This document shows positions 33,444-43,172 of a DNA stretch of 64,000 nt, one piece after another. Source of the DNA: Oscillospiraceae bacterium. Lineage in GTDB: Bacteria > Bacillota > Clostridia > Oscillospirales > Oscillospiraceae. Where the stretch lies: the NCBI GenBank assembly GCA_017430455.1, contig JAFRMX010000023.1, forward strand, positions 186,001 to 250,000. Direction: 5' to 3'. The stretch's first letter is position 1. Each line of letters begins with the position of its first letter. The notes beneath the pieces were generated by a model. That model worked only from the letters and a program-made list of their open reading frames with translations. It was not told where the DNA came from and did not search any database. Made by a program: the position numbers and the translations under genes.

Positions 33444-35501
33444 TTACGCTTCGGGAGTATCTTCAGCAGCAGGAGCGTCTTCTTCGGGCGCAATGCCAAA
33501 TGCCTCGCCTGTCTCAGAGACTTCATACACGAGTTCTTCAGCGCTTTCGCCTTCAGGCAGGGGCTCGGGCTCCTTCTCGGAAGGAAGCAGCGCGCGAATG
33601 GAAAGAGAGACCTTTTGTTTCTCGTTATCGATGGCGGTAATCTTAACCCTTACGACATCTCCGACCTTTACTACATCTTCGCACTTGTCGACTCTTCTGT
33701 TTGCGAGCTGAGAGATGTGAATAAGTCCGTCAACTCCCGGAACTATCTCTGCAAAAGCACCGAAACTCATGAGCTTGACGACTTTGGCATCGCATTCGCT
33801 GCCGACCTGATATGCGTTCGTGAAGACCTTCCAGGGATCTGCCTCGGGATCTTTGTATCCGAGAGAGATGCGGTGTTTGTCTTTATCGAAGCTTATGACA
33901 TAAGTCTCGACCTCATCGCCCACAGCGAGAACATCCTCGGGCTTTTTGATCCTTGTCCAGGACAGCTCCGAGACATGAATCATTCCGTCTATTCCGCCGA
34001 TATCAACGAACGCGCCGTAGCTCGTCATGGACTTTACGATACCCTTGAGTTTCTGACCGACTTCGATGTTATCCCAAAGGCTGGCGATACGCTCGCGGCG
34101 CTCAGCCTGCGATACGCGTCTGATCGAGCCGACAACGCGCTTGCGGGCCTTATTGACTTCTGTTATTTTAAGCTTGACCCTCTGTTTCAGAAGCTGCCCG
34201 AGATCCGCGTCTTTGGGAATGTCAGTCTGCGAGGCAGGAACAAACACCCTGACACCGCCGACATTGACAACAACACCGCCCTTATTCTCCTCAACGACGG
34301 TTCCTTCAACAGGTTCTCCGGACTCTGCAGCATCCTCAAGGTTCGTCCAGCCTTTTGCAGCATCGAGACGTTTCTTAGAGAGCATTGCAGTCCCCTCGAC
34401 ATCATTGACTCTGACAACAACAGCTTCAATCTGATCTCCGACTTTTACGGCATCTTCAACTTTTATACCGTCGTCAGTGAATTCCGTGGTCGGAATAAAT
34501 CCGGAATACTTCGCACCCAAGTCTACACTGATCTCGGTTCCGGTAATAGCAGCTACTATGCCCGTTACTTTATCTCCGTTATAGATTGTTTTCAAAGAAT
34601 CCTCGAGCATTTCATCAAATGAAAGCTCAGTCTCATTTTCGTCCTTTTTGATTTCCTCGTTCATAGCCTTTATTACCTCCTTAATTACCCGCTCGGGGGT
34701 TGAAGCACCTGCTGTGACTCCGACTGTATCAAAGTCCCTCAGTTCACTGAGATCAAGCTCTTTCAGGTTCTCAATAAACAGGACTTTTCCGCATTTTGTT
34801 CTGCAGATATCGGCGAGATGGACGCTGTTGGCACTGTGTCTGCCTCCGATTACGACCATCGCGTCACAAGCTGATGCAAGATTTGCAGCTTCTTCCTGTC
34901 TTGTAAAAGTTGCGAAGCACATTGTATCAAATATTTTGGCGTTTGTACATCTTTTTTTTATTATTTTAATACAATCTTCGTAATTCTGTCGCAATGATGT
35001 CGTCTGCACCACTGTCACTATGTCTTTTTCAGAAAACTCCGGTTTATCGTCAAGGAATGCTTCAAGCTCCGCGGGATTTTCAAAGACCTCATGCTCGCCG
35101 CACCAGCCGCAGGTAGCCAGGACCTCCGGGTGATTCCTCGTTCCGATAACAAAAACGAATTCTCCTTCTTTTTCAGCGCGACTCACTATGTCGTGAATGT
35201 GTTTTACCTTCCCGCATGTGGCATCTATAACTTCACTGCATATCGAGCCCAGTTTCTCGTATTCGTCTCTCGATATCCCGTGGGATCTTATGATGACGCT
35301 CTTCCCTTCGAGCTCCGGGCCTATCTCGTGAACCACTTTAAGGCCCCTGCTTTCAAGTTCTCCGACGACATCGGCATTGTGTATTATTTCACCGTAGCTG
35401 CAGCAGTTTTCTTTTTCGGATACGAGCTTTTCAGCCATATCTACTGATCTCTTAACTCCTGCGCAGAAGCCTGCGGATCCGGCAACTTTGATTATTTTCA
35501 T
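33444..35501 (-). CDS. ispH: IspH fused to four S1 domains (HMB-PP reductase / ribosomal protein S1-like)
   Basis: A 685-residue two-part protein. Residues 1-280 are IspH, the last enzyme of the MEP isoprenoid pathway, with its three iron-sulfur cysteines in GFCAGVKR (Cys13), [11 protein letters not shown] (Cys96) and TMCFATF (Cys195). Residues about 295-665 hold four S1 RNA-binding domains; the third and fourth are most canonical ([20 protein letters not shown] and [21 protein letters not shown]). An acidic tail follows. This fusion is known in Clostridia and may supply their S1-like function. The ATG overlaps the cmk stop (ATGA). Confidence 0.95.
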   Translation of the reverse strand: MKIIKVAGSAGFCAGVKRSVDMAEKLVSEKENCCSYGEIIHNADVVGELESRGLKVVHEIGPELEGKSVIIRSHGISRDEYEKLGSICSEVIDATCGKVKHIHDIVSRAEKEGEFVFVIGTRNHPEVLATCGWCGEHEVFENPAELEAFLDDKPEFSEKDIVTVVQTTSLRQNYEDCIKIIKKRCTNAKIFDTMCFATFTRQEEAANLASACDAMVVIGGRHSANSVHLADICRTKCGKVLFIENLKELDLSELRDFDTVGVTAGASTPERVIKEVIKAMNEEIKKDENETELSFDEMLEDSLKTIYNGDKVTGIVAAITGTEISVDLGAKYSGFIPTTEFTDDGIKVEDAVKVGDQIEAVVVRVNDVEGTAMLSKKRLDAAKGWTNLEDAAESGEPVEGTVVEENKGGVVVNVGGVRVFVPASQTDIPKDADLGQLLKQRVKLKITEVNKARKRVVGSIRRVSQAERRERIASLWDNIEVGQKLKGIVKSMTSYGAFVDIGGIDGMIHVSELSWTRIKKPEDVLAVGDEVETYVISFDKDKHRISLGYKDPEADPWKVFTNAYQVGSECDAKVVKLMSFGAFAEIVPGVDGLIHISQLANRRVDKCEDVVKVGDVVRVKITAIDNEKQKVSLSIRALLPSEKEPEPLPEGESAEELVYEVSETGEAFGIAPEEDAPAAEDTPEA

Positions 35502-36190
35502 GAGTTTTCCTTTATAACTTCGGTTATAAGCTCGAACAACACCTCAAAGCTTGCCTCGAAATCGAGATCCGTCGTATCCACGATAACAGCGTCTTCCGCA
35601 GGCTTTAAGGGGGCTGCCGCACGTGAAGAATCCTGGGCGTCCCTGTATTTCATGTCCTCCAGAACGCTATCGAAATCGCTCTCTATACCATTTGCCTGCA
35701 GCTCAAGCAGCCTTCTCTTCGCTCTTGCTTCAGCGGAAGCTGTCAGAAAGATCTTGATATCCGCTTCGGGCAGAACGACTGTTCCAATGTCGCGCCCGTC
35801 CATGACAATATTATTTCTGTCGGCTATATCTCTCTGCATTTTGAGAAGATATTCTCTAACCATCGCGTGGGCAGAGACATCGGACGCGCAGATCGATATC
35901 TCGGGGAGCCTTATCTCCGCAGATATGTCTTCCCCGTTTAAGTACATTCTCTGTTCTCCTTCAGTGTTGTACTTAAGGTCAATAGAAATATCTCTGAGAA
36001 CAGCCATAACGGCAACTTCATCCTTGCAGTTTACATTTTGTCTGTAGCATGCAAGGCCGAGACTGCGGTAAATTGCACCGGTATCCGCATATATAAAGCC
36101 GAATTCCTTTGCGATTCTTTTTGCCTGGGTGCTCTTGCCCGCTCCCGATGGCCCGTCTATCGCGACAGAAATATAATCATTGTATTTCAT
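35498..36190 (-). CDS. cmk: Cytidylate kinase
   Basis: A 230-residue NMP kinase that phosphorylates CMP and dCMP. The P-loop is [12 protein letters not shown] near the N-terminus. [44 protein letters not shown] and the lid/end [27 protein letters not shown] are typical. I start it at ATG 36190, which has GGAG 6-9 bases upstream; the longer frame runs into the flavoprotein gene, which it overlaps by 14 bases. It is coupled to ispH-S1 downstream, a usual Clostridia order. Confidence 0.95.
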   Translation of the reverse strand: MKYNDYISVAIDGPSGAGKSTQAKRIAKEFGFIYADTGAIYRSLGLACYRQNVNCKDEVAVMAVLRDISIDLKYNTEGEQRMYLNGEDISAEIRLPEISICASDVSAHAMVREYLLKMQRDIADRNNIVMDGRDIGTVVLPEADIKIFLTASAEARAKRRLLELQANGIESDFDSVLEDMKYRDAQDSSRAAAPLKPAEDAVIVDTTDLDFEASFEVLFELITEVIKENS

Positions 36191-37430
36191 CTTTCTCTCC
36201 TTTAACTGCCCTTCCTGCAGCACGGCCTGTCGACCACGCTATCTGAAGGTTGTATCCTCCTGTATATGCATCCAGATCGAGTACTTCACCGGCAAAATAA
36301 AGTCCCGGTACTTTTTTGGACTCCATTGTCCGGGGGTTGATCTCCTTTGTATCCACTCCGCCCGAGGTGACTATTGCCTCTTCCGCAGGCCTTTTTCCGG
36401 TAATGCTCAACGGAAACGCCTTCAGAAGTCTCAACAGTCTCTTTCTCTGCTCGCGGGTGACCGAATTAGTCTTTATATCCCCTTCTATGCCCGTGAGTGA
36501 GACCAAAACAGGCGCAAGACTTGAGGGCACAAGATCGATCAGCGAGTTTTTGAATTCCCTGTTGGAATACTTCTCGAAATCTCTGAGTATTCTCGCGTCG
36601 AGCTTCTTCTCATCGAGCGCCGGCTTCAAATCTATTTCGAGCGTATACACCGATGATTCCGGGGCCCTGATCCTGGAGCTCGCCGTCAGTACCAGAGGGC
36701 CGGACACTCCGAAATGGGTAAAGAGCATCTCTCCGAGTTCCTTGAAGGCCAGTTTCCCGTTTTCGAAGAGAGAAAGCGTGACATTTCGAAGAGACAATCC
36801 CTGAAGTTCTCTGCAATACTCCTCACCGCATTCAAGGGGAACCAGCGAGGGCTGAAGCTTTGTTACGTTCAGTCCCGCTTTCGCGGCGAAGCGGTAACCG
36901 TCTCCCGTTGAACCTGTCAGCGGGTATGAAAGTCCGCCTGTGCATATTACGACTGAATGAGCTCTTATGATCCCCGAACCCGTTTTTGCTCCGGAAGCTC
37001 TGCCGCCCTCTGTAAGGATCTCTGTTGCCTTTTCGTGAATGACCCTCACTCCTGCTTGTCCGCACTGCTCAGCGAGCAGGTCCGCCACGTCGTTCGCATT
37101 GTCGCTCTGCGGAAAAACGCGGTTTCCTCTTTCTGTCTTTAAAGGAAGTCCCCTGCTCTCGAAAAACTCCATGACCTTCGATGGCGGGAAGGCATTGAGA
37201 CTGCTGTAGAGAAATCGCCCGTCTCCGGGAATGTTGGAGAGCACATCCCTGATCTCACAGTTATTTGTAACATTGCATCTGCCCTTTCCCGTTATTCTGA
37301 GCTTTCTTCCGAGCTTTGCGTTCGGCTCAAGCAGGACCGTATCGAGGCCTCTTTCTGCAGAGCTCAGGCTGCACATAAGTCCTGCCGCTCCGCCTCCGAT
37401 AACAAGAACGTCGCATACGGTATCACTCAT
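36177..37430 (-). CDS. HI0933/YhiN-family flavoprotein (NAD(P)/FAD-dependent oxidoreductase)
   Basis: A 417-residue FAD protein. It opens VCDVLVIGGGAAGLMCSL (dinucleotide-binding GxGxxG), then PNAKLGRKLRITGKGRCNVTN, the family signature. GGLSYPLTGSTGDGY, EEAIVTSGGVDTKEINPRTMESKKVPGLYFAGEVLDLDAYTGGYNLQIAWSTG-type sequence closes it. The biological substrate of this family is not settled. I start it at ATG 37430, overlapping the RpiR stop by 8 bases. It is commonly found next to cmk in Firmicutes. Confidence 0.9.
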   Translation of the reverse strand: MSDTVCDVLVIGGGAAGLMCSLSSAERGLDTVLLEPNAKLGRKLRITGKGRCNVTNNCEIRDVLSNIPGDGRFLYSSLNAFPPSKVMEFFESRGLPLKTERGNRVFPQSDNANDVADLLAEQCGQAGVRVIHEKATEILTEGGRASGAKTGSGIIRAHSVVICTGGLSYPLTGSTGDGYRFAAKAGLNVTKLQPSLVPLECGEEYCRELQGLSLRNVTLSLFENGKLAFKELGEMLFTHFGVSGPLVLTASSRIRAPESSVYTLEIDLKPALDEKKLDARILRDFEKYSNREFKNSLIDLVPSSLAPVLVSLTGIEGDIKTNSVTREQRKRLLRLLKAFPLSITGKRPAEEAIVTSGGVDTKEINPRTMESKKVPGLYFAGEVLDLDAYTGGYNLQIAWSTGRAAGRAVKGEKDEIQ

Positions 37431-38274
37431 AGACGTCCAGTTCGCTCCATATCCCCTCAAGCTTATTGAACATTTCAAGAGCGCTCTCCTGAAGTCTGCC
37501 CGCTGTGGCAACGATGAGCGCGTTTATGAGGCTCATCGGTGCAGCGAGAGAGTCAAGGATAGAAACCATATCGCTCTTTGCGAAGAGAGATATGTCCCCG
37601 TACTCGCAGAGCGGAGAGTTTTCATCGTTTGTGATAGCCAGAGTTTTCGCGCCGACGCTTTTTGCGTATTTCATTGCCTCAGCGGTCTGTCTGGAATACC
37701 TCGGGAAACTCATGGCTATCAGAAGATCGCCTTCTCCAAGCCTGATCAGCTGCTCAAAGATCTGGTTGGCAGCGGTATCTCTGACAGTATGAACACCTTC
37801 CCTCAAAAGATTCAGATAATATCCGAAAAAAGTGGCAAGCGAGATCGATGTGCGCAGCCCTATTATATATATGTTCTTCGCGCCTATCACCTCATCCACT
37901 GCTCTCGTGAAATTATCGTTGTCATTCGCCGACACGATGGCACTGATCCTGTCTATATCTGCCGCAGTCACTCTTTTGAGTATCTGTCTGTCATCCGTAA
38001 GGTAGCGGGCGGCTTCGATCCTCTGAACTGAAGTCAGTTTGCTCCTGACATCGTTCTGAAGAGTCCTTTTCATCTCGGGATAGCCCTCGAAACCCAGATC
38101 GGCAGCAAATCTGACCACGGTCGATTCACTGATGCCTATCTCGTCGGCAAGCTTTCCCGCAGTCATAAAAGCTGCCTTGTCGTAATTGTTTCTGATGTAA
38201 TCCGCTATCTTCTTCTGCCTTTTTGAAAAGCCCTGATAGCGGTCTTCCAGAAGTTTCAATACATCATTATCCAT
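37423..38274 (-). CDS. MurR/RpiR-family transcriptional regulator
   Basis: A 283-residue regulator with an N-terminal HTH_6 domain (FSKRQKKIADYIRNNYDKAAFMTAGKLADEIGISESTVVRFAADLGFEGYPEMKR) and a C-terminal SIS sugar-phosphate-binding domain (IIGLRTSISLATFFGYYLN, DLLIAMSFPRYSRQTAEAM, KTLAITNDENSPL). Such proteins respond to sugar phosphates or amino-sugar cell-wall metabolites. Its location between murF and the flavoprotein, with an 8-base overlap with murF, makes a link to wall metabolism plausible but unproven. Confidence 0.92.
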   Translation of the reverse strand: MDNDVLKLLEDRYQGFSKRQKKIADYIRNNYDKAAFMTAGKLADEIGISESTVVRFAADLGFEGYPEMKRTLQNDVRSKLTSVQRIEAARYLTDDRQILKRVTAADIDRISAIVSANDNDNFTRAVDEVIGAKNIYIIGLRTSISLATFFGYYLNLLREGVHTVRDTAANQIFEQLIRLGEGDLLIAMSFPRYSRQTAEAMKYAKSVGAKTLAITNDENSPLCEYGDISLFAKSDMVSILDSLAAPMSLINALIVATAGRLQESALEMFNKLEGIWSELDVYE

Positions 38275-39625
38275 TGCTGTTTCCTCCGCCGAGTTCTTTC
38301 AGCGCGTCTCTGACTTTAAATAGCGCAGAATCACGCGAGGCCTTGATCAGGACGGTATCTCCTTTTTCAATCAGTCCGTCAAGCTTTAAAAGAAGCTCGT
38401 CTGTTGTAGCAAAGCTGTGTTTCGGTCCTTCAAATGCCTCATATGCGTTATATGAAAGCTTACCAACTGTGATAAGAAGGTCTGCTCTCCCGTTTGAATA
38501 TCTTCCTATGTCCGCATGCATGCCCTTTGTATTCTCGCCCAGCTCGAGCATATCTCCGAATATGAAGACTTTCCTGCCTTTGAAATTGCACATCGAGTCC
38601 AGGGAAGATCTTGCAGAATCGGGATTTGCGTTATAGCAGTCATCAATTAATGAGATATATGAAGTCTCTATAAGATTGGACCTGCCTTCAAGGGCTTTGA
38701 AAGAACATATGCCTTTTTTGATCTGATCGTCATCAAGGCCGAGAACAAAGCCGACGGAGGCAGCTTCAAGCGCGGCATACACCATATGGTTTCCAAAGCC
38801 AGGTATCTCTGCATGGAGTTCTCTGTCCATATAAGAGATGCAGCAATCTATTGAATTCCCGTTTGGAACAATATCCGTCGCCCTTACATCCGCATTTGAA
38901 TGAAGGCCGTATCTGATTATCCTTTGGCGGCAAATCAGCTTGTCAAGGAGCGGGTCATCTCCGTTTACTACTGCAACGGCGTCGTCTCTCATGTATTTCA
39001 GCATGGAAGTCTTCTCTCTGAATACCCCCTCCGGGCTCTTAAGAAACTCCAGATGAGCGTGTCCCATTACGGTAAAAACCGCTATTGTAGGCCTTACCAT
39101 AACAGCGAGATGGCACATCTCGTCAGGGTGGTTTATACCCATCTCGACGACTGCGGCCTCGTGCTCCGGGCCTATTTGGGACATGGTAATCGGAACCCCG
39201 ATAGTGTTGTTGAAGTTTTTATAGGTCTTCAGAGTGCGGAATTTCTCGGAAACGACAGAGGCTATCATCTCTTTTCCGGTGGTCTTTCCGACACTTCCGG
39301 TTATGCCTATGACAGGGATGTCTATCGTTTCCCGAAATGCTGAAGTCAGCTTCTCCAACGCCGCTTCCACATCCGGAACAACGATAACGGGTCCCTTGCA
39401 GCCCTCAGGCACATAATTTGCAAGGCAGCAGGCTGCTCCCTTTTCCAGAGCGGAAGAGATGAACCTGTGTCCGTCCGTATTGCTGCCTTTGAAAGCGACA
39501 AACATATCACCCTCAGAAACGGCTCTGGAGTCTATCTCGATTTTATTGATAATGCTGTTTTCTCCGTCTCCGAAGAGTTCCGCATCACAGATCCGGGCGG
39601 CTTTTTCAACTGTAAATCCGATCAT
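38267..39625 (-). CDS. murF: UDP-MurNAc-tripeptide--D-Ala-D-Ala ligase
   Basis: A 452-residue Mur ligase that adds D-Ala-D-Ala to the peptidoglycan precursor. The N-terminal substrate domain has DSRAVSEGDMFVAFKGSNTDGHRFI. The P-loop is IGITGSVGKTTGKEMI, followed by NNTIGVP and EMGINHPDEM. The C-terminal ligase domain has DDCYNANPDSARSSL and FIFGDMLELGENTKGMHADIG. It heads a minus-strand run with the RpiR regulator, flavoprotein, cmk and ispH-S1. Confidence 0.95.
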   Translation of the reverse strand: MIGFTVEKAARICDAELFGDGENSIINKIEIDSRAVSEGDMFVAFKGSNTDGHRFISSALEKGAACCLANYVPEGCKGPVIVVPDVEAALEKLTSAFRETIDIPVIGITGSVGKTTGKEMIASVVSEKFRTLKTYKNFNNTIGVPITMSQIGPEHEAAVVEMGINHPDEMCHLAVMVRPTIAVFTVMGHAHLEFLKSPEGVFREKTSMLKYMRDDAVAVVNGDDPLLDKLICRQRIIRYGLHSNADVRATDIVPNGNSIDCCISYMDRELHAEIPGFGNHMVYAALEAASVGFVLGLDDDQIKKGICSFKALEGRSNLIETSYISLIDDCYNANPDSARSSLDSMCNFKGRKVFIFGDMLELGENTKGMHADIGRYSNGRADLLITVGKLSYNAYEAFEGPKHSFATTDELLLKLDGLIEKGDTVLIKASRDSALFKVRDALKELGGGNSNG

Positions 39626-39753
39626 AAATAAATCACCGAAGAATTAATATAGCACATAATCATTCTTTTTAAAATAAAATAATGCAAATTTATGGTGAAA
39701 TGCAGGATTAAATATGATAAGATAATCAAACATAATGGTCAAAGGAAAAGCAT

Positions 39754-40740
39754 ATGCACTATATAGTCCTGGATCTGGAGTGGAATCAGGCAATGAGCTC
39801 CAAATCCTCAGTTTTCAATTATCTGCCCATTCATCTCGGCGGAGAGATCATAGAGATCGGCGCTGTAAGGCTCAATGAAGATTTCACTCCCGGAGAGGAG
39901 TTTACCATTGACGTAAAGCCTGTCTATTTCCGCAAGATGCATTACAAGGTAAAAAAGATAACCGGGTTTGACAAGGAAAGACTCGAAAAAGGAGTTTCAT
40001 TTCCGGAAGCACTTGACACATTCCGCAAATGGTGCGGAGACGGTGCGACATTTCTTACCTGGGGCAGCGACGACAGGCGTATCATGGAACAGAACATAAT
40101 CATCCATGATCTTGATTGGGATTGGATAGAGGACTGGATCAACCTTCAGATTATTTACAATATAGAGACTGCCTCCGGCAGAAGCCAGAAATCCCTTGCA
40201 GCGGCAATGGAGCATTTCGGGATCGAGCAGACTAGGGTCGCTCACGACGCTCTCGGAGACGCGTACAATACTGCCCTTATCTGCAGCCATCTCAATATGC
40301 CGGAAGGCATTAGGCAGCTTCCTGACGCAGACCGTATCCTCTCCAGACAGGAAACAGTCAGCCCGGAAATGAACGAGGATGAGCAGGATGGCGTGCTCAG
40401 TCACGAGTGCTTTTCGAATTATTCCAGCAAGGCTGAGGTCTTCAGCGATGAAAAAATATCGTGTCTTTCCTGCCCCGTGTGCGGAAAATCTCTGAGTGGC
40501 AGGAAATGGATCAACCAGGGCGATCAGAGATATATGAATCTGTATACCTGCAGCGAAGACGGTTCCTTCCTGGTCCGTATAAGGTTCAGGCGCGAGACGG
40601 AGACGAATACCTGGTTTGCAAACCGTATAGTATACGAAGCCACAACAGAGATGGAAGATTATTACAAAACGAAATCGACCCTTGCAAGAAGAAGGGGGCG
40701 TGGCCATAAAAACAGAAAAACTCATCTCCCTGCGAAATGA
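39754..40740 (+). CDS. DEDDh 3'-5' exonuclease with C-terminal zinc-ribbon-like segment
   Basis: A 328-residue protein. The exonuclease domain (about 1-190) shows YIVLDLEWNQ (first acidic pair), IIEIGAVRLN, the central Asp in WGSDDRRIM, and RVAHDALGDAYNTA with the final His and Asp. It resembles the KapD/ERI-1-like group of exonucleases. The C-terminal part (about 240-275) has CLSCPVCGKSL and a later YTCSED, a possible zinc ribbon, then a very basic tail (ARRRGRGHKNRKT), both suiting nucleic-acid binding. AAAGGA lies 8 bases before the ATG. It diverges from murF. Confidence 0.85.
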   Translation: MHYIVLDLEWNQAMSSKSSVFNYLPIHLGGEIIEIGAVRLNEDFTPGEEFTIDVKPVYFRKMHYKVKKITGFDKERLEKGVSFPEALDTFRKWCGDGATFLTWGSDDRRIMEQNIIIHDLDWDWIEDWINLQIIYNIETASGRSQKSLAAAMEHFGIEQTRVAHDALGDAYNTALICSHLNMPEGIRQLPDADRILSRQETVSPEMNEDEQDGVLSHECFSNYSSKAEVFSDEKISCLSCPVCGKSLSGRKWINQGDQRYMNLYTCSEDGSFLVRIRFRRETETNTWFANRIVYEATTEMEDYYKTKSTLARRRGRGHKNRKTHLPAK

Positions 40741-40760
40741 ACCGGAATGGAATAATAAAA

Positions 40761-40784
40761 AAGACGCCCTTTACAGGGCGTCTT
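40761..40784. terminator. Terminator between the exonuclease and degV
   Basis: AAGACGCCCT (40761-40770) pairs with AGGGCGTCTT (40775-40784) around a TTAC loop. The T-tail is stronger on the minus strand, for degV ending at 40800, but it may stop both converging transcripts. Confidence 0.8.
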
Positions 40785-40799
40785 CTGATATATGTTGAT

Positions 40800-41684
40800 T
40801 TATTCCGGTCTTCTTCCGCTGCAGAGATAGAAAACCGTCAGAAGTCCCGGGCCGCAATGCGCTCCTATTACAACTCCAAGTGATGTAATCGTTATATTAC
40901 CGACCCCGGGAAATGCAGCTTTTATCCCGTCTCTGATCTTCTCCGCGTCTTCGCGGCAGTCGGCCTGAAGAATATGTATCTCCCTTCCTTCTGCACCGGA
41001 CTCGGACAGGTCATGGATCACTCCGTCAAGAATTGATTTTAAAGCGGCCTTTCTGCCTCTCGCTTTCTTTACAACATCCAGAGTTCCTTTGTCCGGGACA
41101 TACAGCACCGGCTTGATATTCAGAAGAGAACCAACAAGCGCGGAAGCGTTTGATACTCTCCCGCCTGCCTTCAGATAGTTTAAGTCATCCACAGTAAATC
41201 TGTGGGCTATCTTAAGCTTGTTCTCCTCGCCCCATGCAATCACCTCTTCAAAGCCCATGCCCTGTTCTTTGCGGAGGACCATCTGTTCCACGAGCAGTCC
41301 GAGCCCGCCGGATATGCAGAGCGTATCCATAATGTAGAGAGTCTGATCCGGGAACTCCTCCCGGATACTTTCTGCCGCAAGGCCGGCATTTACATAAGAT
41401 GAAGACATCTCGCGGGACATATCGAGAAAGATCACATTCCTGCCTTCCTGCATGAGAGAGCGGAAAAACTCTTCATACTCGAATTCATTTATCATGGCGG
41501 TCTTTAAAAAGTCACCGTTTCTCATGCCCTCATATACTTTCTGCCGGCTCTCTTCGCGGCAATCGTCCTCAAATACGGTCTCCCCGATCGTATAAGTATA
41601 CGAGATGAACGGGACCCCGTGGGCCTCAAGCCAGGTGCGCGGAAGATCGGAAGTGGAGGAAGTTGCAATAATGTAATCAGTCAT
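40800..41684 (-). CDS. DegV-family fatty-acid-binding protein
   Basis: A 294-residue DegV protein: the start IIATSSTSDLPRTWLEAHGVPFISYTYTIGE, KTAMINEFEYEEFF, GRNVIFLDMSREMSSSYVNAG and DTLCISGGLGLLV mark the lipid-binding half. FTVDDLNYLKAGGRVSNASALVGSLLNIKPVLYV is the most conserved block, and VIGAHCGPGLLTVFYL closes it. In Gram-positives DegV (FakB-like) proteins bind fatty acids for FakA to phosphorylate; fakA is not in the window. AAGGAG lies 7 bases before the ATG. Confidence 0.93.
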   Translation of the reverse strand: MTDYIIATSSTSDLPRTWLEAHGVPFISYTYTIGETVFEDDCREESRQKVYEGMRNGDFLKTAMINEFEYEEFFRSLMQEGRNVIFLDMSREMSSSYVNAGLAAESIREEFPDQTLYIMDTLCISGGLGLLVEQMVLRKEQGMGFEEVIAWGEENKLKIAHRFTVDDLNYLKAGGRVSNASALVGSLLNIKPVLYVPDKGTLDVVKKARGRKAALKSILDGVIHDLSESGAEGREIHILQADCREDAEKIRDGIKAAFPGVGNITITSLGVVIGAHCGPGLLTVFYLCSGRRPE

Positions 41685-41715
41685 AGTTATCTCCTTAATG
41701 CTTTAGTGCCCGCGT

Positions 41716-41744
41716 ATTTTACAGCAGACCGGAGTTAAAAGCAA
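41716..41744 (-). promoter_or_regulatory. Sigma-A-type promoter of degV
   Basis: On the minus strand TTGCTT (41744-41739) and TAAAAT (41721-41716) are 17 bases apart, about 32 bases upstream of the start codon. Confidence 0.6.
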
Positions 41745-41816
41745 GTTTATAAATTATTACTCTTTAAACTGTTATCCGTCATATCTTTCTTATGCCGCAG
41801 TTCAGATATTACATTA

Positions 41817-42524
41817 TTACCAGTCATAATCCTCATAGATCCTGCGCACACGCTCAATTTCGTCTTCGGGAAGCGGAGTATACCACTTTGCATCGGATAT
41901 CCTGTACCATCCGTCCATGTAAGACCTGAACCATACTCTCTTGTTTTCAGGACGTATATCAACAAAAGCGTACATATCCGAATCCAGCCTGAAAGCTGCA
42001 TAATCTCTGTAATAACCTGCATAGTATAAGATCTTCGGCTTCCTTACCGCTTTCTCTCTGAGATCGAATCTCTCCTTTTTCTCTGCAAGAAAGAAAGTTT
42101 CCACATCATGTCTGTCCGCTTCAAGGAAGGCAGTGTGCATAGCCGCTTCCTGTGGGAAATTATAGTAATTGGCCGAAAGAAAAGGCATTGCAATGCTCTT
42201 TATTCCTCTTTTTTCGGAAATGTCGTAAATGCTGCGGTAAACGCTCCTTAATATGCCAAGCTCATCAAATATGCCGTAGTTCCACCTTGGAGATGCTGCC
42301 AGTATCAGATGCTCAAAAGGAAGTCCGCAGGGTTCTGTTTCAACTGCCTTACCGACAGGAAGCATCCTCAGTTTCTTCAGCTCCGCAGAAAGGCTCTCCC
42401 CGCCTCTGGCAGCAAGCTCTGAAAACACTTTTCCTTCTGATATGTCCAGTCTGTCTTCAACTCCCAATACTGCAGCATCTGCTTCCGTATTAAAAATATC
42501 ATCGATAGTGACAATATAAGACAT
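41817..42524 (-). CDS. Macro-domain-like protein with degenerate binding loops
   Basis: A 235-residue protein. The first 130 residues follow the macro-domain plan: a TIDDIFNTEADAAVLGVED strand-loop, then a GKVFSELAARGGESLSAELKKL helix. LPVGKAVETEPCGLPFEHLILAASPRW and KRGIKSIAMPFLSANYYNFPQEAAMHTAFLEA complete it. The Asn-rich ADP-ribose loop of true macro domains (VNxxN) is missing, so hydrolase activity is doubtful. The C-terminal 95 residues are rich in aromatic and charged residues (YYAGYYRDYAAF, WFRSYMDGWYRISDAKWYTPLP) and are unrecognised. It is a single gene, divergent from the next. Confidence 0.55.
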   Translation of the reverse strand: MSYIVTIDDIFNTEADAAVLGVEDRLDISEGKVFSELAARGGESLSAELKKLRMLPVGKAVETEPCGLPFEHLILAASPRWNYGIFDELGILRSVYRSIYDISEKRGIKSIAMPFLSANYYNFPQEAAMHTAFLEADRHDVETFFLAEKKERFDLREKAVRKPKILYYAGYYRDYAAFRLDSDMYAFVDIRPENKRVWFRSYMDGWYRISDAKWYTPLPEDEIERVRRIYEDYDW

Positions 42525-42639
42525 AGGGTATCCTTTCTCATCAGTAAGACTGTCTATAACATGCTCCAGATTATATCAGAGCTGCCGGTCAATTGATATA
42601 AGAACAATTAAAATGATTTAATCTGCCGGATTTATCTGA

Positions 42640-42645
42640 TATAAT
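42640..42645 (+). promoter_or_regulatory. Perfect -10 box 6 bases before a start codon
   Basis: TATAAT at 42640-42645 lies 6 bases before the ATG at 42652. No Shine-Dalgarno is present between them, and no convincing -35 lies 16-18 bases upstream. If used, transcription would begin at or near the ATG, giving a leaderless mRNA. Confidence 0.4.
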
Positions 42646-42651
42646 AAAAGT

Positions 42652-43155
42652 ATGATAAACAATGATAAAGCATTTTCGAAAGATCTGTACATAATCGATC
42701 AGGACTGTTTCCATGAGATCACATACAGAACAATGCCCGCAGACATTAACGGCTGCGGCTGGATCAGCGCGTACAATCTAAGGCATTACCTCGGTCAGGA
42801 TGTAAATTACGACGACGTACGCCTTGAAATGGATGAAATGCACTACCTTAAAGTTCCCGGACCGACCCTTATGGTAGTCATGAGAGCTTATCTGAAAAAA
42901 TATGTCCCTCAGGCAAAAGAGACTGTCGGCAGAGAAGAAGCGCTTGCAGCAGCCGAAAAGAGTCTGGCGGGTATCTTCAGATACAGGGAGAGGCTGGAGC
43001 CTCATTTTGTCTCCTATATCCGCACGGATAACGGAAAATTCCGTTTTTTCAACGTGGCGGACGGGCTTGAGGACTGCGAGATGCCGATGTCGAAGTTCGG
43101 AGAAGAGCATCTCAGAGGCGGGACCGTTATAGTCTTTACCGTGGATCCGGAATAA
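42652..43155 (+). CDS. Hypothetical protein with possible papain-fold (C39-like) features
   Basis: A 167-residue soluble protein with no signal peptide. I do not recognise the family with certainty. It contains NGCGWISAYNLRHYLG (Cys35 at the head of a helix), EPHFVSYI (His118) and FRFFNVADG (Asn134/Asp137) in the Cys-His-Asn/Asp order and spacing expected of a small papain-like or C39-type cysteine peptidase fold. The segment VPGPTLMVVMRAYLKKY resembles the helical insert of such domains. It lacks a Shine-Dalgarno. It may be a peptidase or an inactive relative; the fold call is inference. Confidence 0.5.
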   Translation: MINNDKAFSKDLYIIDQDCFHEITYRTMPADINGCGWISAYNLRHYLGQDVNYDDVRLEMDEMHYLKVPGPTLMVVMRAYLKKYVPQAKETVGREEALAAAEKSLAGIFRYRERLEPHFVSYIRTDNGKFRFFNVADGLEDCEMPMSKFGEEHLRGGTVIVFTVDPE

Positions 43156-43172
43156 AGCATAAATTGTTTATA

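Noticed and set aside
33360..34622. A 420-codon plus-strand open frame opposite ispH-S1
   Set aside because: It is the antisense shadow of a well-conserved gene; the translation has no recognisable domain and a composition unlike its neighbours.
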